Origin: Pseudomonas abietaniphila
GTDB taxonomy: Bacteria > Pseudomonadota > Gammaproteobacteria > Pseudomonadales > Pseudomonadaceae
DNA length: 64,000 bases
Direction: 5' to 3'
Assembly (NCBI RefSeq): GCF_039697315.1
Contig: NZ_CP155619.1
Coordinates: 2,108,001 to 2,172,000, forward strand
In this document: in pieces, positions 1 to 9,283 of the stretch
How the letters are laid out: every line of letters starts with the position of its first letter
Numbering within the stretch: the stretch's first letter is position 1
Position numbers and translations under genes: made by a program
The notes under the pieces: model-generated
Databases searched by the model: none
Seen by the model: the letters and a program-made list of their open reading frames with translations, nothing else
What the model was told of the DNA's origin: nothing

Positions 1-1919
1 AATCCACCTCTTTCTCTCGCCGGATCCGGATTTATCCACCTCATCAACCACGGCGCGTAATACCTCAGTCCATAGTAATAAAGCCCCGTCGCATCTCGTT
101 CCTTGCCTGAGTAACGCAACGTTTTGTAGCTGACCTCAACGTCGCTTCGTCCGGCAAACCAGGCCGTTTCGCCATACGGGTAATAGATTTCCTGACTGAT
201 CAGTTGCGCGTCCGCGCTCAGTTCCAGTGTGCTGGAGCCCAGGTGATCAGAGAGGCTGTAGCGGACCTGATCGTTTTCGAGGGTCTCCGGCTTTCCGGTT
301 TGCCAGTGCAACACGCGCACATCGCTACGGCCCGCGGTGGCGGTGATGACATGCAGCACTTCGCCCGTCGCCGTGTTCGTGCGGATCTCCAGGCCGGGCA
401 AGTAACGCACTTCGTTAAGGTGGGTGACGGTTCTGGCCTGGGTGGTCCTGACTTTACGCACACGCAGGCCCGCCGCGTCGTAGCGATAGACTTCACTGTC
501 ATTGATCCCGGACTCTCGCACCACCGGTGCGACCTCACTCAGCTGGTTTCGGCCGTCCCAGGCCAAATCCTGGCCCGCCTGCAGTGCTCGCAGATTACCG
601 TTGGCATCGAAGGCCTCCGCAATCTGTTCTTCGCTCGGCGGTTGATCGGCTGTCTGCAGCACGCTGCGATTGCTGGTACTTGCCGTCGCAAACCGTCGGG
701 TGAAGTGTTGAGCTCCTGTATGAGTAAGGGTTTGCAGATTCCCAGCCGCGTCGTATTCATAACGCTGGGTATAGCTGCCGAGTTCGCCGGCCTGAATGAA
801 CGTGCGAAACGCATCGTTGGCAGGACCACGACTCATCGTCTTCGCCTCATACCCCGTGGCCGCGATCAGCTGATACAACGTGTCGTAGGCAAACGTGCGC
901 AGCGGTTCAACCTGCTGATTGGCGAAGTAGCGAACGGGTTGCGCCAGGTCTTCTATCTGCAAGACATTGCCCACCGGGTCGTAGGCGTAATTCAGATCCT
1001 GAAGACGGCCGTTGTCGGCGCGCAACCTGATCAAGCGGCCATCGACGGGATCGTAATCGAGGGCCGTCACGACACCGTTACCAGCGGTTTCCGATGCGAT
1101 GCGACCTTGCGCGTCGTAGGCGATATCGCTGACCAGAGTTTGCGAAGACTGTCCTCGCGACTGCAAACCTGTGGACGTGAGCTGCCCCGCCACGGTGTAC
1201 GCAAATGCCTGGACATTGCTCATAGCATCGGTCTGGTCGAGTGCATCGTCCAACGGTCCGAATTGCCAAGTGGACTTGGCGCCCTCTCCCGGCTCAAGCA
1301 ATTCATCTCGCTCAGAGACCAAGACCGGCCAGTCGGGCACCTCAAGATCATCTAAAAACCGACGCACCTGCTCCGTCACTTCTCCCGTCAGGCTGAATGC
1401 CGAGTGGGAAACCGAACCCGCCCGATCGTCGTGACGAATCAGCTGACCGCATTGATTGGCGAAGGCGTCGTTGGCGCCACCATATGCCAGACGCTCGGTG
1501 CAGCGCTCATTGAGGCCAACGCTTTCAAAAACAGCCTCGGTACGCAACATCGCATCGTATTCGACCCGCTGCACATTCGCCTTGGCATCCCACCGACAAC
1601 GTCGCTCTCCCGCGCTGCCACAGAACGCCACATCCCATCCGGCATCAACACGCTCACTCAACAACGGCTGAGCCGTCAGCGACAAAATGAACCTCAGGTT
1701 GCTCGGCGTACTGGAATCTTGCTCCACGCAGTCCCACAACCGCGGATCCCAGCGCTGGGTCAGCCGACCCGCTGGATCATAGCCGGAGCGGTCCACCCGT
1801 TCAGTCACGGACTCGTCGGCACGCGTGCGATGAAAAGACACCGAACGAACAGGCAAACCGCGCGGATCGGTCACCGACAATGTGGGGGTATGAGTGTGCA
1901 GTGCGCAGACGCTGACCAT
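1..1919 (-). CDS. RHS/YD-repeat protein, TccC-like toxin-complex subunit (3' end outside window)
   Basis: Reading leftward from an ATG at 1919, the frame stays open for about 639 codons to the window edge. It opens with MVSVCALHTHTPTLSVTDPR, typical of Pseudomonas TccC-like proteins. YD-repeat units follow, such as LDYDPVDGRLIRLRADNGR and DLNYAYDPVGNVLQ. Near the edge is the RHS core (GLYYYGLRYYAPWLMRWINP), ending in the DPARER segment that normally precedes the variable C-terminal toxin. In this family the repeats build a shell that encloses and autocleaves a cytotoxic C-terminus, and Tc-type C subunits pair with TcdB-like B subunits. The toxin domain and any immunity gene lie left of the window. 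No convincing Shine-Dalgarno is seen, so the start is chosen by family similarity. Plus-strand open frames here are shadows. Confidence 0.85.
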   Translation of the reverse strand, partial: MVSVCALHTHTPTLSVTDPRGLPVRSVSFHRTRADESVTERVDRSGYDPAGRLTQRWDPRLWDCVEQDSSTPSNLRFILSLTAQPLLSERVDAGWDVAFCGSAGERRCRWDAKANVQRVEYDAMLRTEAVFESVGLNERCTERLAYGGANDAFANQCGQLIRHDDRAGSVSHSAFSLTGEVTEQVRRFLDDLEVPDWPVLVSERDELLEPGEGAKSTWQFGPLDDALDQTDAMSNVQAFAYTVAGQLTSTGLQSRGQSSQTLVSDIAYDAQGRIASETAGNGVVTALDYDPVDGRLIRLRADNGRLQDLNYAYDPVGNVLQIEDLAQPVRYFANQQVEPLRTFAYDTLYQLIAATGYEAKTMSRGPANDAFRTFIQAGELGSYTQRYEYDAAGNLQTLTHTGAQHFTRRFATASTSNRSVLQTADQPPSEEQIAEAFDANGNLRALQAGQDLAWDGRNQLSEVAPVVRESGINDSEVYRYDAAGLRVRKVRTTQARTVTHLNEVRYLPGLEIRTNTATGEVLHVITATAGRSDVRVLHWQTGKPETLENDQVRYSLSDHLGSSTLELSADAQLISQEIYYPYGETAWFAGRSDVEVSYKTLRYSGKERDATGLYYYGLRYYAPWLMRWINPDPARERGG

Positions 1920-2082
1920 GACACATGCATTCCATTGCAATCTTTGATTACAGCCTAGCCGCAACGTGTCCCGCCTGAATGACCTTCAGTCTGGATCCAT
2001 GGCGATCGCGATCAAAACGCCAATTGGTCTTCCCACACCCTTTAGGTACGATGCCCCCATCTGCATTCGCGAGTCCGAAGAC

Positions 2083-2547
2083 ATGATTATCGGCGCTGTA
2101 CTGATCTTCACCTGGCTGGTCCTCTTGCTGCGTTATCCCTCCAAGGCCTTGCCCGTTTCACTGGCGGCGGCCGTTGGGCTGGGTATTGTGGCGGGTGTGG
2201 TGGTCTGGCAGGACAAGCGCGACGCGCACAGGCTGGAGCGCCTGCAGTTGCGCCTGGACTACGCGCCCAATCAATGCCCGACCGGAAAACCGCTGCTGGT
2301 GCTGATCGATAACGGCAACGACGTGCCGTTGCAGGAACTGCGCTGGAAAGTAGGCGCCTATGCACCCGGCGATACCGTCAATCTGGCCGACGACACCTAC
2401 ACGGCTCCACGCTACCGTGGCCCCGGCGAGCTGTTGCCGGGCAGCCAATGGCAGGATTGCTTGCCGCTGCCGCCGTTGCGCAATGGTTACCGACCACAAA
2501 CACTCGAGTTCCGCGCCGAACGGCTACAAGGCACCTTCTCCGACTGA
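2083..2547 (+). CDS. conserved Pseudomonas inner-membrane protein
   Basis: A 154-residue protein. Residues 1-20 (MIIGAVLIFTWLVLLL) and about 24-43 form two hydrophobic segments. A polar domain with one Cys in NQCP and a second in DCLPLPPL follows. The open frame extends 39 codons upstream, but the homologous family begins at MIIGA-like sequence, so I start at 2083. Close relatives in Pseudomonas are usually labelled multidrug transporter; two membrane helices do not support a transport role. It lies 27 bp before the SDR gene and could be co-transcribed with it. A TACGAT -10-like hexamer sits around 2047. Function unknown. Confidence 0.75.
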   Translation: MIIGAVLIFTWLVLLLRYPSKALPVSLAAAVGLGIVAGVVVWQDKRDAHRLERLQLRLDYAPNQCPTGKPLLVLIDNGNDVPLQELRWKVGAYAPGDTVNLADDTYTAPRYRGPGELLPGSQWQDCLPLPPLRNGYRPQTLEFRAERLQGTFSD

Positions 2548-2574
2548 CGCCTCACCTTTCAAGGAATGAAACAC

Positions 2575-3399
2575 ATGCCCCTCGTCCTGATTACCGGTTG
2601 TTCCAGCGGCATCGGCCGCGCCATGGCGGATGCCTTCAAAGCGGCCGGCCACGAGGTCTGGGCCACGGCGCGCAAGACCGCAGACGTGGATGGCCTGATC
2701 GGCGCGGGGTTTCGCGCGGTGCACCTGGACGTCAACGACGCGGCGGCACTGGACAGGCTGGCAGCCGAGCTCGGCCGACACGGTAAAGGGCTGGATGTGC
2801 TGATCAACAACGCGGGTTACGGCGCCATCGGCCCGTTGCTCGATGGCGGGGTGGAAGCAATACGCAGGCAGTTCGAGACCAACGTGTTTTCCATCGTCGG
2901 GGTCACGCGCGCGCTGTTTCCACTGCTGCGCCGCAATAAAGGGTTGGTGGTGAATATCGGCAGCGTGTCCGGTGTTCTGGTAACACCATTCGGCGGTGCC
3001 TATTGCGCCTCCAAAGCGGCGGTCCACGCGATGAGCGACGCCTTACGCATGGAACTCGCGCCGTTCGGCGTTCGCGTCATGGAGGTTCAACCGGGCGCCA
3101 TCGACACCCACTTTGCGAAGAATGCCAGCCATGAGGCCGAACAAGTGATTCACGAGGAATCTGCCTGGTGGCCGTTGCGCGAAGGCATTCGCGCTCGCGC
3201 AAACGCATCACAGGGGAATCCGACCCCGGCCGGTGATTTCGCCCACGACGTACTCAACGCCGTGCAGCAACCGAAACCACCGTATCTGCTGAGGTCCGGC
3301 AACGGCTCGCGGGCACTGCCACTGCTCGCCCGCTGGCTGCCGGCACGATGGCGGGACCGGATCCTGAGCAGGCGCTTTGGTTTGAACGTGAAACTCTGA
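2575..3399 (+). CDS. short-chain dehydrogenase/reductase
   Basis: A classical SDR of 274 residues. The nucleotide-binding motif TGCSSGIG is at residues 7-14, NNAG at 78-81, the catalytic Ser at about 130, and YCASK (Tyr143, Lys147) completes the active site. An ATG also exists at 2566, but AAGGA lies directly against it and at proper distance from 2575, so 2575 is preferred. Members of this branch reduce or oxidise hydroxyl/keto groups with NAD(P)H; no substrate can be named from sequence. The C-terminal 70 residues hold Arg-rich sequence (ARWLPARWRDR), possibly a membrane-associated tail as in retinol-dehydrogenase-like SDRs. It follows the membrane-protein gene by 27 bp. Confidence 0.9.
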   Translation: MPLVLITGCSSGIGRAMADAFKAAGHEVWATARKTADVDGLIGAGFRAVHLDVNDAAALDRLAAELGRHGKGLDVLINNAGYGAIGPLLDGGVEAIRRQFETNVFSIVGVTRALFPLLRRNKGLVVNIGSVSGVLVTPFGGAYCASKAAVHAMSDALRMELAPFGVRVMEVQPGAIDTHFAKNASHEAEQVIHEESAWWPLREGIRARANASQGNPTPAGDFAHDVLNAVQQPKPPYLLRSGNGSRALPLLARWLPARWRDRILSRRFGLNVKL

Positions 3400-3626
3400 C
3401 GCTTACCCTGGCGCGGCCCGAAAAGCCCGCGCCGCCGGCACGACCCTGCATCAGTCGCGTGTCCTACCAGCTTCTGTGCACGTTCTGTCCCCGAAAAAAG
3501 CCAAAAGGTGCCCGACAGCCGAACCCTGGCCTACAGACAGATCTTCCACTCAAAATCAGTATTTCTTGACGCTTCGAGTGAACGAGGCGACGGCACCCAT
3601 TGCCGCTAAACGTCAAGGAAGACTGT

Positions 3627-5726
3627 ATGAACGACTTACCGCTGTACGAGCAGAATCTTATTTCCTACGACCCGGAAAACGGGCTCCCCATCCCGCAATG
3701 GCTGGATCCCGGGATGAAGGCCAGGGACACGCTGGCGCGTGACGTTGCCGAGCAGCTCGGCGAATACATCAAGCCGAATCTGCTGGACCCGATCAAGTTC
3801 ATCGAAGCTGAAATCGACCGGATCATTGAGCAATCCAGCGCCACTCAAGAGACGAAAAACAGGACCAACGGCAGCAGCCGAATCCTCGTCGAATTCAGCC
3901 CCCGCCGGAGTTCCGGTTCAGGGCTGATTGGCAGCGTTGCGCCTCCCAACCGCACCCGCAAACGGTTCGAGCTCCGGGAAATCGTGACCGACCGTTATAG
4001 GGCAGAGCTCAAGGGGCAGGACAACATCAAGGTTCGTTGGCCGCTGGATTTTCCCCAGGACCTGATCCACGCGCTTGAAAACGCCAATGTGCAGAAGACC
4101 TACAGCGATAAGGTCATTCAACATTTCTCCGATCCGAAAACCGAAGACACTTACCGGCTGCTCGCCGATCAGGCGTTGGTGACTCGGTTGGCGCAGTACG
4201 CCGACCTCGAAACCACCAGCGAGAACAGCCGTAACCTGATCGCCGCGTACCTGGCCAGTAAAATCAAACTGAAGACCGTGTATTTTCGAGATCAATACGT
4301 GGTCACCCAAGCCGCTTGCCTCGAGGCGCCCGACACGCTCCCAAACGTGACGCCACGCTCGGCACTGCTCGTGTTTCTAGGCGCGCCGCCCGATCAGGCG
4401 ATCATGGAGCTGCCCGCAGACGGCGCTGCCCGGAGAGCAGCCATCGAGTCGTCAACCTCGCTGGAAGAGCATGTATTCATTCGTCTGTCGATTTACGACC
4501 GGCTGAAAATCGGCACGTTCGACATGAACTACACCGGCATCGAAAAACGGGGAAACAATTACCTGCGCGATCCGTCACTGACGTTTTATGAGTCCAACGA
4601 CATCCTCTCCCATCTGTTTTACACAAATCAGGAACGCCTGCTTTCAGACATCGATACGTTGGTCTCGACCGACGCTGAGCGCATCGTTGACCAGTTGCTG
4701 GAGATCGCCAACGCGTTGCTGACCGTCGCCGCCATGGTCGTACTCACACCGACCATCGGGGCCGGGCTCGCTGCGCGACCGCTGGTTTCCTTTCTGTTCA
4801 GCATGTGTTCCGTAGGCGTGGAATTCGCGCGAGGAAGTCTGGCCGACCACCCTGCCGATGCTGAAGAGCATTACACCGCCGCCACCATAGCCGCCTTCAC
4901 CGAGATTATTCCGTTGCTGTTACCCCGGCTGCATGGCGTCGCGATGAGTCGCGCAACGCGACAGGCAATCAACAGCAACGCCCTCAAACGCCTGCGATTC
5001 AACGGCGTCACGCCGCCTGTCTATCGGGATATCCCCAAAGTCAGTCGATACATCATGCCGTCGGAACTGGGCGCCATGCATTTGAAGCGTCGGTTGTTGG
5101 AGCGATTGAGCAAAGGCCCGACGGCGGCACAGGACATGGTGTACGAATACGCGCGCACCAGGAAAAAGACCATCAAGGGTCATGACGTGGTGATCTACCG
5201 CGGCCAGGTGTTCCGGGGTGACATGCGCCCGCCGGAAACCATCTTCGAAAAAGGCTTCGAGCTGCGCACACCTCTGAAAGAAATCGAGGAGGATATTCAC
5301 CAGATCACGGGAGTAAAGGGTGGCTTCGGTGGCGGTCGTGATGCGCTGGATCCCGACGGCAAGGGCATTTCAACCTCAGCGTTTTATTACCGTGAACACA
5401 CCGGCGCCTTCGTGTATGGAGGGAAAAAAGGCGGCTATACGTACATCATCGATAACGTGGATATCGACGGCTATCACCTTTATGCCAACGACCATATGGC
5501 CAAGCACCCCAACTCCCGCCCGATCAATCACAGCCCGACGGAAATCAACTACGGGGAGAATATTCCCGCAGACATGATTCTGGGCGCCTATGACAAACAT
5601 CACCGATTCATCCCCAACCCTTTCGGCCTGGAGATGTTCGCCAGACGCCGGGCGAGTGAAATCCAAGTTCAACTGGCAGAAGCCGCAGCGCGCGCCGCAA
5701 AAATTCCGGCGCACGTTGAGGGCTGA
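3627..5726 (+). CDS. ADP-ribosyltransferase toxin with dermonecrotic-toxin-like N-terminus
   Basis: A 699-residue protein starting at 3627 behind AAGGAAG. The first ~480 residues resemble the dermonecrotic-toxin-like (DUF6543) region common in Pseudomonas toxins, including the hydrophobic stretch NALLTVAAMVVLTPTIGAG that could insert in a membrane. The C-terminus shows the arginine-serine-glutamate signature of cholera/pertussis-type mono-ADP-ribosyltransferases: VIYRGQ (Arg525), GISTSAFYYRE (Ser582-Thr583-Ser584) and PTEINYGENIP (Glu639). The Glu aligns by eye with the second Glu of the cholera-toxin ExE motif; the first position is Pro, so only one Glu is present, as in pertussis toxin. No signal peptide is visible. 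It stands alone and convergent to the efflux operon, with no obvious immunity gene beside it. Enzymatic class is well supported; target unknown. Confidence 0.8.
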   Translation: MNDLPLYEQNLISYDPENGLPIPQWLDPGMKARDTLARDVAEQLGEYIKPNLLDPIKFIEAEIDRIIEQSSATQETKNRTNGSSRILVEFSPRRSSGSGLIGSVAPPNRTRKRFELREIVTDRYRAELKGQDNIKVRWPLDFPQDLIHALENANVQKTYSDKVIQHFSDPKTEDTYRLLADQALVTRLAQYADLETTSENSRNLIAAYLASKIKLKTVYFRDQYVVTQAACLEAPDTLPNVTPRSALLVFLGAPPDQAIMELPADGAARRAAIESSTSLEEHVFIRLSIYDRLKIGTFDMNYTGIEKRGNNYLRDPSLTFYESNDILSHLFYTNQERLLSDIDTLVSTDAERIVDQLLEIANALLTVAAMVVLTPTIGAGLAARPLVSFLFSMCSVGVEFARGSLADHPADAEEHYTAATIAAFTEIIPLLLPRLHGVAMSRATRQAINSNALKRLRFNGVTPPVYRDIPKVSRYIMPSELGAMHLKRRLLERLSKGPTAAQDMVYEYARTRKKTIKGHDVVIYRGQVFRGDMRPPETIFEKGFELRTPLKEIEEDIHQITGVKGGFGGGRDALDPDGKGISTSAFYYREHTGAFVYGGKKGGYTYIIDNVDIDGYHLYANDHMAKHPNSRPINHSPTEINYGENIPADMILGAYDKHHRFIPNPFGLEMFARRRASEIQVQLAEAAARAAKIPAHVEG

Positions 5727-5742
5727 AGTAGGAGGCCGGGCG

Positions 5743-6609
5743 TCAGTGCTGCTCGACGCCCGGATTCACAATCACCGTGCACGTGATCCCTGCGGCCAAA
5801 ACAACGCTGTCCGGCACGTGGTCCAGGTGGATACGTACCGGCACGCGTTGCGCCAGGCGAACCCAGTTGAACGTCGGGTTGACGTCCGCGATGAGCTCGC
5901 GGCTTTCCGGGTTATCACGGTCGTAGATGGCGCGGGCGATGCTTTCGACGTGGCCTTTCATCACTTCGCCGCTCATCAACTGCATGTCTGCCGGGTCACC
6001 GACTTTGACGTGGGGCAGCTTGGTTTCTTCAAAGAAGCCGTAAACCCAGAACGAGTTCTTGTCGACCACCGCCATCTTCGCCTCGCCGATCCGGGCATAG
6101 TCACCGCGATGCACGTTGAGGTTGGTGACGTAGCCGTCCACGGCGGCCAGCACTTTGGTGCGTTGCAGGTTCAGCTGCGCGGCTTCAAGTTGCGCCACGG
6201 CCAACTGGTAATCGGCCTGAGCGGAGGTGGCGACGTTGGAGGCGTCTTCACGGTTTTCGGCGGAGATCACCAAGGCATCCAGGTCCTTGCGACGGTTCGC
6301 ATTGACCTTGCGCATCTCCCAGGTCGCCTTGCGTGACGCCACCATCGCTTCGGCTTGCTTGACCGCCAACTGGTAGTGCTCGGGGTCGATCTGCATCAGC
6401 AGGTCGCCCTTCTTCACCGGCTGGTTGTCCTTGACCGGAACGTCGATCACCACGCCGCTGACGTCCGCGGCGACGTTGATCACGTCCGCGCGCACACGCC
6501 CGTCACGGGTCCAGGGGGTGTCCATGTAGTGAATCCACAGCAAGCGGCCAATCCAGATGGCCAGTGCCAGAATCAATAATGTCGCGATCAGACTGATGAA
6601 CTTTTTCAT
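5743..6609 (-). CDS. HlyD/EmrA-family periplasmic adaptor subunit of efflux pump
   Basis: A 288-residue membrane-fusion protein. A single N-terminal helix (LIATLLILALAIWIGRLLWI) anchors it in the inner membrane. The lipoyl/barrel-sandwich halves surround residues 45-80 (VSGVVIDVPVKDNQPVKKGD) and about 165-190, with a coiled coil between, and a beta-barrel segment follows. It is the last gene of a leftward operon, 18 bp after the DUF1656 gene. The layout matches the aromatic-acid AaeXAB pump and related FUSC systems, in which the adaptor bridges the inner-membrane pump and the outer-membrane channel. Its 3' end is convergent with the toxin gene 16 bp away, and a CCGGGCGTC...GACGCCCGG dyad spans that junction. 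Confidence 0.93.
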   Translation of the reverse strand: MKKFISLIATLLILALAIWIGRLLWIHYMDTPWTRDGRVRADVINVAADVSGVVIDVPVKDNQPVKKGDLLMQIDPEHYQLAVKQAEAMVASRKATWEMRKVNANRRKDLDALVISAENREDASNVATSAQADYQLAVAQLEAAQLNLQRTKVLAAVDGYVTNLNVHRGDYARIGEAKMAVVDKNSFWVYGFFEETKLPHVKVGDPADMQLMSGEVMKGHVESIARAIYDRDNPESRELIADVNPTFNWVRLAQRVPVRIHLDHVPDSVVLAAGITCTVIVNPGVEQH

Positions 6610-6627
6610 CTCGAATTCACATAGGCC

Positions 6628-6828
6628 TCAACGGTAAACGGTCAGCGCCATCGCGCCAAAAATGCAGCTGAACAGGCTCAGGCGCAGCAACGCCGGGTGC
6701 CAGAAAAAACGGTACAGATCGAGCCCGGACATCAAGCGGTCCAGCGCCCAGGCGAGCACCATGGCGATCAGAAACATCACCGTGATGGTCGGCATGTAAA
6801 CGCCGTGGAAGGCGATTTCACGTGGCAT
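6628..6828 (-). CDS. DUF1656 small membrane protein (AaeX-like)
   Basis: A 66-residue protein with two hydrophobic stretches (MPTITVMFLIAMVLAWAL and LRLSLFSCIFGAMALTVY). It starts inside the end of the FUSC gene (11-bp overlap), so translation is probably coupled. DUF1656 proteins always sit between a FUSC/AaeB pump and its adaptor. Their role is not established; they are assumed to be a small pump subunit. Confidence 0.9.
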   Translation of the reverse strand: MPREIAFHGVYMPTITVMFLIAMVLAWALDRLMSGLDLYRFFWHPALLRLSLFSCIFGAMALTVYR

Positions 6829-9016
6829 GGTTAAGTCCTTGCGGCGGCTCGATAGAGGCTAGTGCCGGTGCGTAAGCCGCCAACGGCGATTGCGGGTCCA
6901 GCAGGCACGTGCGGATGAAATGCAGGTAGCTCTTCACCCGCCGCAATGCCGAGGTGTCGAAATGCGGGGCGAACGGCTCGTCGGTGTTCTGCACGCAGAA
7001 GATTGCATGATCCACCGCATACAGGCTGCGTGCCAGGTTGTGCCGGTCGGGCTGAATGAACAGACGCACCAGTGAGCGGCCCATCGCGCGAATCGCCTGA
7101 CGCCAAGGCTGCGACTCGGCATAGCTGGGGTGCACCGGCAGAATGGACTGCTCGCGGCGCAGCTCGATGATGGCGTGGCCGATCTCCTGCACCACGAACA
7201 TCCAGCGCAGCAAGTTGCGCTGCACCACCGGTTGCCCGGCCGCCAGGCCGTAGGCTTGATGCACAAGGTCGCGGGTACGGCTTTCGAAGTTCGAGCGAAG
7301 CCCGCGCAACGGCGCGCTGATCGCAAAACTCACCTGTTGACGCAAGTCGTCTTCCAGACGGCGCCACAGCCAGCGACTGTTCGGCGGCAGAATGATCGCG
7401 CCCGCCGCCGCACACAGCAGCATGCCGATGACCATCGCGATGTAGTCGTTGATGAAGGTGTATGGGTTGTAGACGGTGAGGTTGTCCGGCACCGACCCGA
7501 TACTGAAGAAGATCAGCAGGCCGATACCGACACCGGCCCACTGCGGCCGTGTCGTAAGAAAGGCGCCGAAGGCGAATACTGGCGCTAGCACCATGCACAG
7601 CAACGGGAAACCGTCGATCTGCGGCAGCACAAAAAACGTCTGAAAGAACCCGAGCACGGCGCCGAGCGCGGTGCCGCAGGCCATCTGGAACGACATCCTT
7701 CGCGGGTTGGACGTGGTGGCCGACAGGGCCACGGTGGCGGCCGACACCAAGGTCATCGTCGCCCCGCTCGGCCACGCAGTCGCCACCCAGTACACCGACA
7801 TCACGGCCATCACCACCAGGGCGCGCACGCCGGAGGCCAACGACAGGGTCCAGTTGGTGGTGTTGACGAACGGTTCGACCCACTTTTCCCTCGCATGGCT
7901 GTGATCGGCCAACGAGGCGTGGGTCTGGGCGTAGTCGTGAATATCGTCAACGAAGCGATAGAGCAATTCGTAGGCGGTGTGGAAATCCAGCAGCTCGTCG
8001 TCACTCGGCGCGCTGTCGACGAATTCGGCACGCAGGCGTCGCACCTGCTCTGGCAGAGCGGCCTTGAAGTCGCTCAGACGGCTGGCCAGTTGCGCCGCAT
8101 CGGTGGCGGTCAGGGCACGACCGGCGAAAGGCTCCAACAACTCGGCCAGCTCATTCAGCCCCGGCTCGATGGCGTGCACCGACGGGGTCAGGCCGCGACT
8201 ACGCATGCGCTCAAGCAACTGGTGCAGGGCGTTGAAACGCGTGGTGATGGTCATGAACTCGCTGTTCAAGCGGTTCAGGCGTCCATTGCGTCGACGCATG
8301 TGCGGGTCTTCGAACACGGTGACGGCACGCAACCCTTCCAGGCCCACCGCGTCGGCGAGGAAGCGGACGTTGCTGGCTTCGAAACGCTGAGGATCGCTGT
8401 CGCCGCGCAGGCTGTCGATGGCGAAACGGGCGAAGGTCCCAAAGCGCTGGTACAGGGTGTTGCGCATGGCCGCACCGGTGCTCTGCGGCAAAATCGCGGC
8501 CGTCACCAGCGTCGAGCAGAGAATACCCAGGGAAATTTCCAGCAGGCGCCAGACCGCTGCCATGAATGAAGTGTCTGGATGCGCCAGCGCCGGCAGACCG
8601 GTGAACGCCGCCGTGTAACCCGCCAGCACGAAACCGTACGCACGGAAGTTGCGATAACGCGCGGCCCCGGCACAGCAAAATGCGACCCAAAGCGCCAGAA
8701 GCAGAAGAAACGGCGTGCTGTCCTGAGGGAACAGCGCCATCATCACCACCATCACGACCGACCCCGCCAGCGTCCCCAGCAGGCGGTAGAAGCTCTTGGC
8801 GAACACATGGCCGCTTTGAGGCTGCATGACGATGAACACGGTGATGACGGCCGTGCGCGGCTGCGGCAATTCAAGCCGCATCGCCACCCAGTAGGTCAGG
8901 AATGCCGCGATCAACACTTTGAAGATGTAGATCCACGTCACCCCGTCACTGCGCGCCCAGCCGTTGAGCTCACGGCGCCATTCCAGGGATTTGAACCAGG
9001 TCAGGGCAATGTTCAT
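6818..9016 (-). CDS. FUSC-family inner-membrane efflux transporter (AaeB-like)
   Basis: A 732-residue protein of normal family length. Two membrane blocks of several helices each (for example ALVVMAVMSVYWVATAWPSG around residues 397-416) are separated by long cytoplasmic helical regions, the two-fold repeat seen in the aromatic acid exporter family. It is the pump component working with the HlyD adaptor downstream and probably the NodT channel upstream. A 267-bp gap containing a REP and a 148-bp repeat element separates it from the NodT gene, so it may have its own promoter. Likely substrates are aromatic or organic acids, an inference from AaeB only. Confidence 0.92.
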   Translation of the reverse strand: MNIALTWFKSLEWRRELNGWARSDGVTWIYIFKVLIAAFLTYWVAMRLELPQPRTAVITVFIVMQPQSGHVFAKSFYRLLGTLAGSVVMVVMMALFPQDSTPFLLLLALWVAFCCAGAARYRNFRAYGFVLAGYTAAFTGLPALAHPDTSFMAAVWRLLEISLGILCSTLVTAAILPQSTGAAMRNTLYQRFGTFARFAIDSLRGDSDPQRFEASNVRFLADAVGLEGLRAVTVFEDPHMRRRNGRLNRLNSEFMTITTRFNALHQLLERMRSRGLTPSVHAIEPGLNELAELLEPFAGRALTATDAAQLASRLSDFKAALPEQVRRLRAEFVDSAPSDDELLDFHTAYELLYRFVDDIHDYAQTHASLADHSHAREKWVEPFVNTTNWTLSLASGVRALVVMAVMSVYWVATAWPSGATMTLVSAATVALSATTSNPRRMSFQMACGTALGAVLGFFQTFFVLPQIDGFPLLCMVLAPVFAFGAFLTTRPQWAGVGIGLLIFFSIGSVPDNLTVYNPYTFINDYIAMVIGMLLCAAAGAIILPPNSRWLWRRLEDDLRQQVSFAISAPLRGLRSNFESRTRDLVHQAYGLAAGQPVVQRNLLRWMFVVQEIGHAIIELRREQSILPVHPSYAESQPWRQAIRAMGRSLVRLFIQPDRHNLARSLYAVDHAIFCVQNTDEPFAPHFDTSALRRVKSYLHFIRTCLLDPQSPLAAYAPALASIEPPQGLNHAT

Positions 9017-9050
9017 TTCAGTTCAAGACCTGTGTCGACAGGAGGATCGA

Positions 9051-9075
9051 TTCGCGAGCAAGCTCGCTCCCACAG
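9051..9075. repeat. single Pseudomonas REP unit
   Basis: The sequence TTCGCGAGCAAGCTCGCTCC followed by CACA is one arm of the common Pseudomonas REP palindrome. It lies just upstream of the FUSC gene, next to a larger repeat element. Confidence 0.8.
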
Positions 9076-9118
9076 GGTCTGTGCTGGATCGCAGTAATCT
9101 CAATCGACGCTAAACCAT

Positions 9119-9266
9119 TGTAGGAGCGTGGCTTGTCCCGCGATCGGCCGGGAACCGGTCGTAAAATAGGGCGACTCGGTTGAGTCAGGCACACCGCGCG
9201 CGATGATTGCTGCCGGCTCCCGGCAGATCGTCCGGATGCGGCCCAGACACAAGCCACACTCCTACA
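9119..9266 (-). repeat. 148-bp repeat element, copy 1
   Basis: Read on the minus strand, it starts with TGTAGGAGTGTGGCTTGTGT, continues CTGGGCCGCATCCGGA, and ends GATCGCGGGACAAGCCACGC TCCTACA. The ends are REP-like inverted repeats. The same termini and length recur at 11944-12092 and 48256-48404, while the centre differs among copies. It behaves like a non-autonomous REP-derived element or a paired REP unit with a long spacer. Confidence 0.75.
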
Positions 9267-9283
9267 GATCCGGGCCTGCTTGA

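Noticed and set aside
204..1355. Long plus-strand open frame of 383 codons
   Set aside because: It is the antisense of the RHS gene, whose minus-strand frame has clear YD repeats and core motif.
5590..6336. Plus-strand open frame of 248 codons
   Set aside because: Antisense to the HlyD adaptor; composition typical of shadow frames (His/Val/Arg rich).
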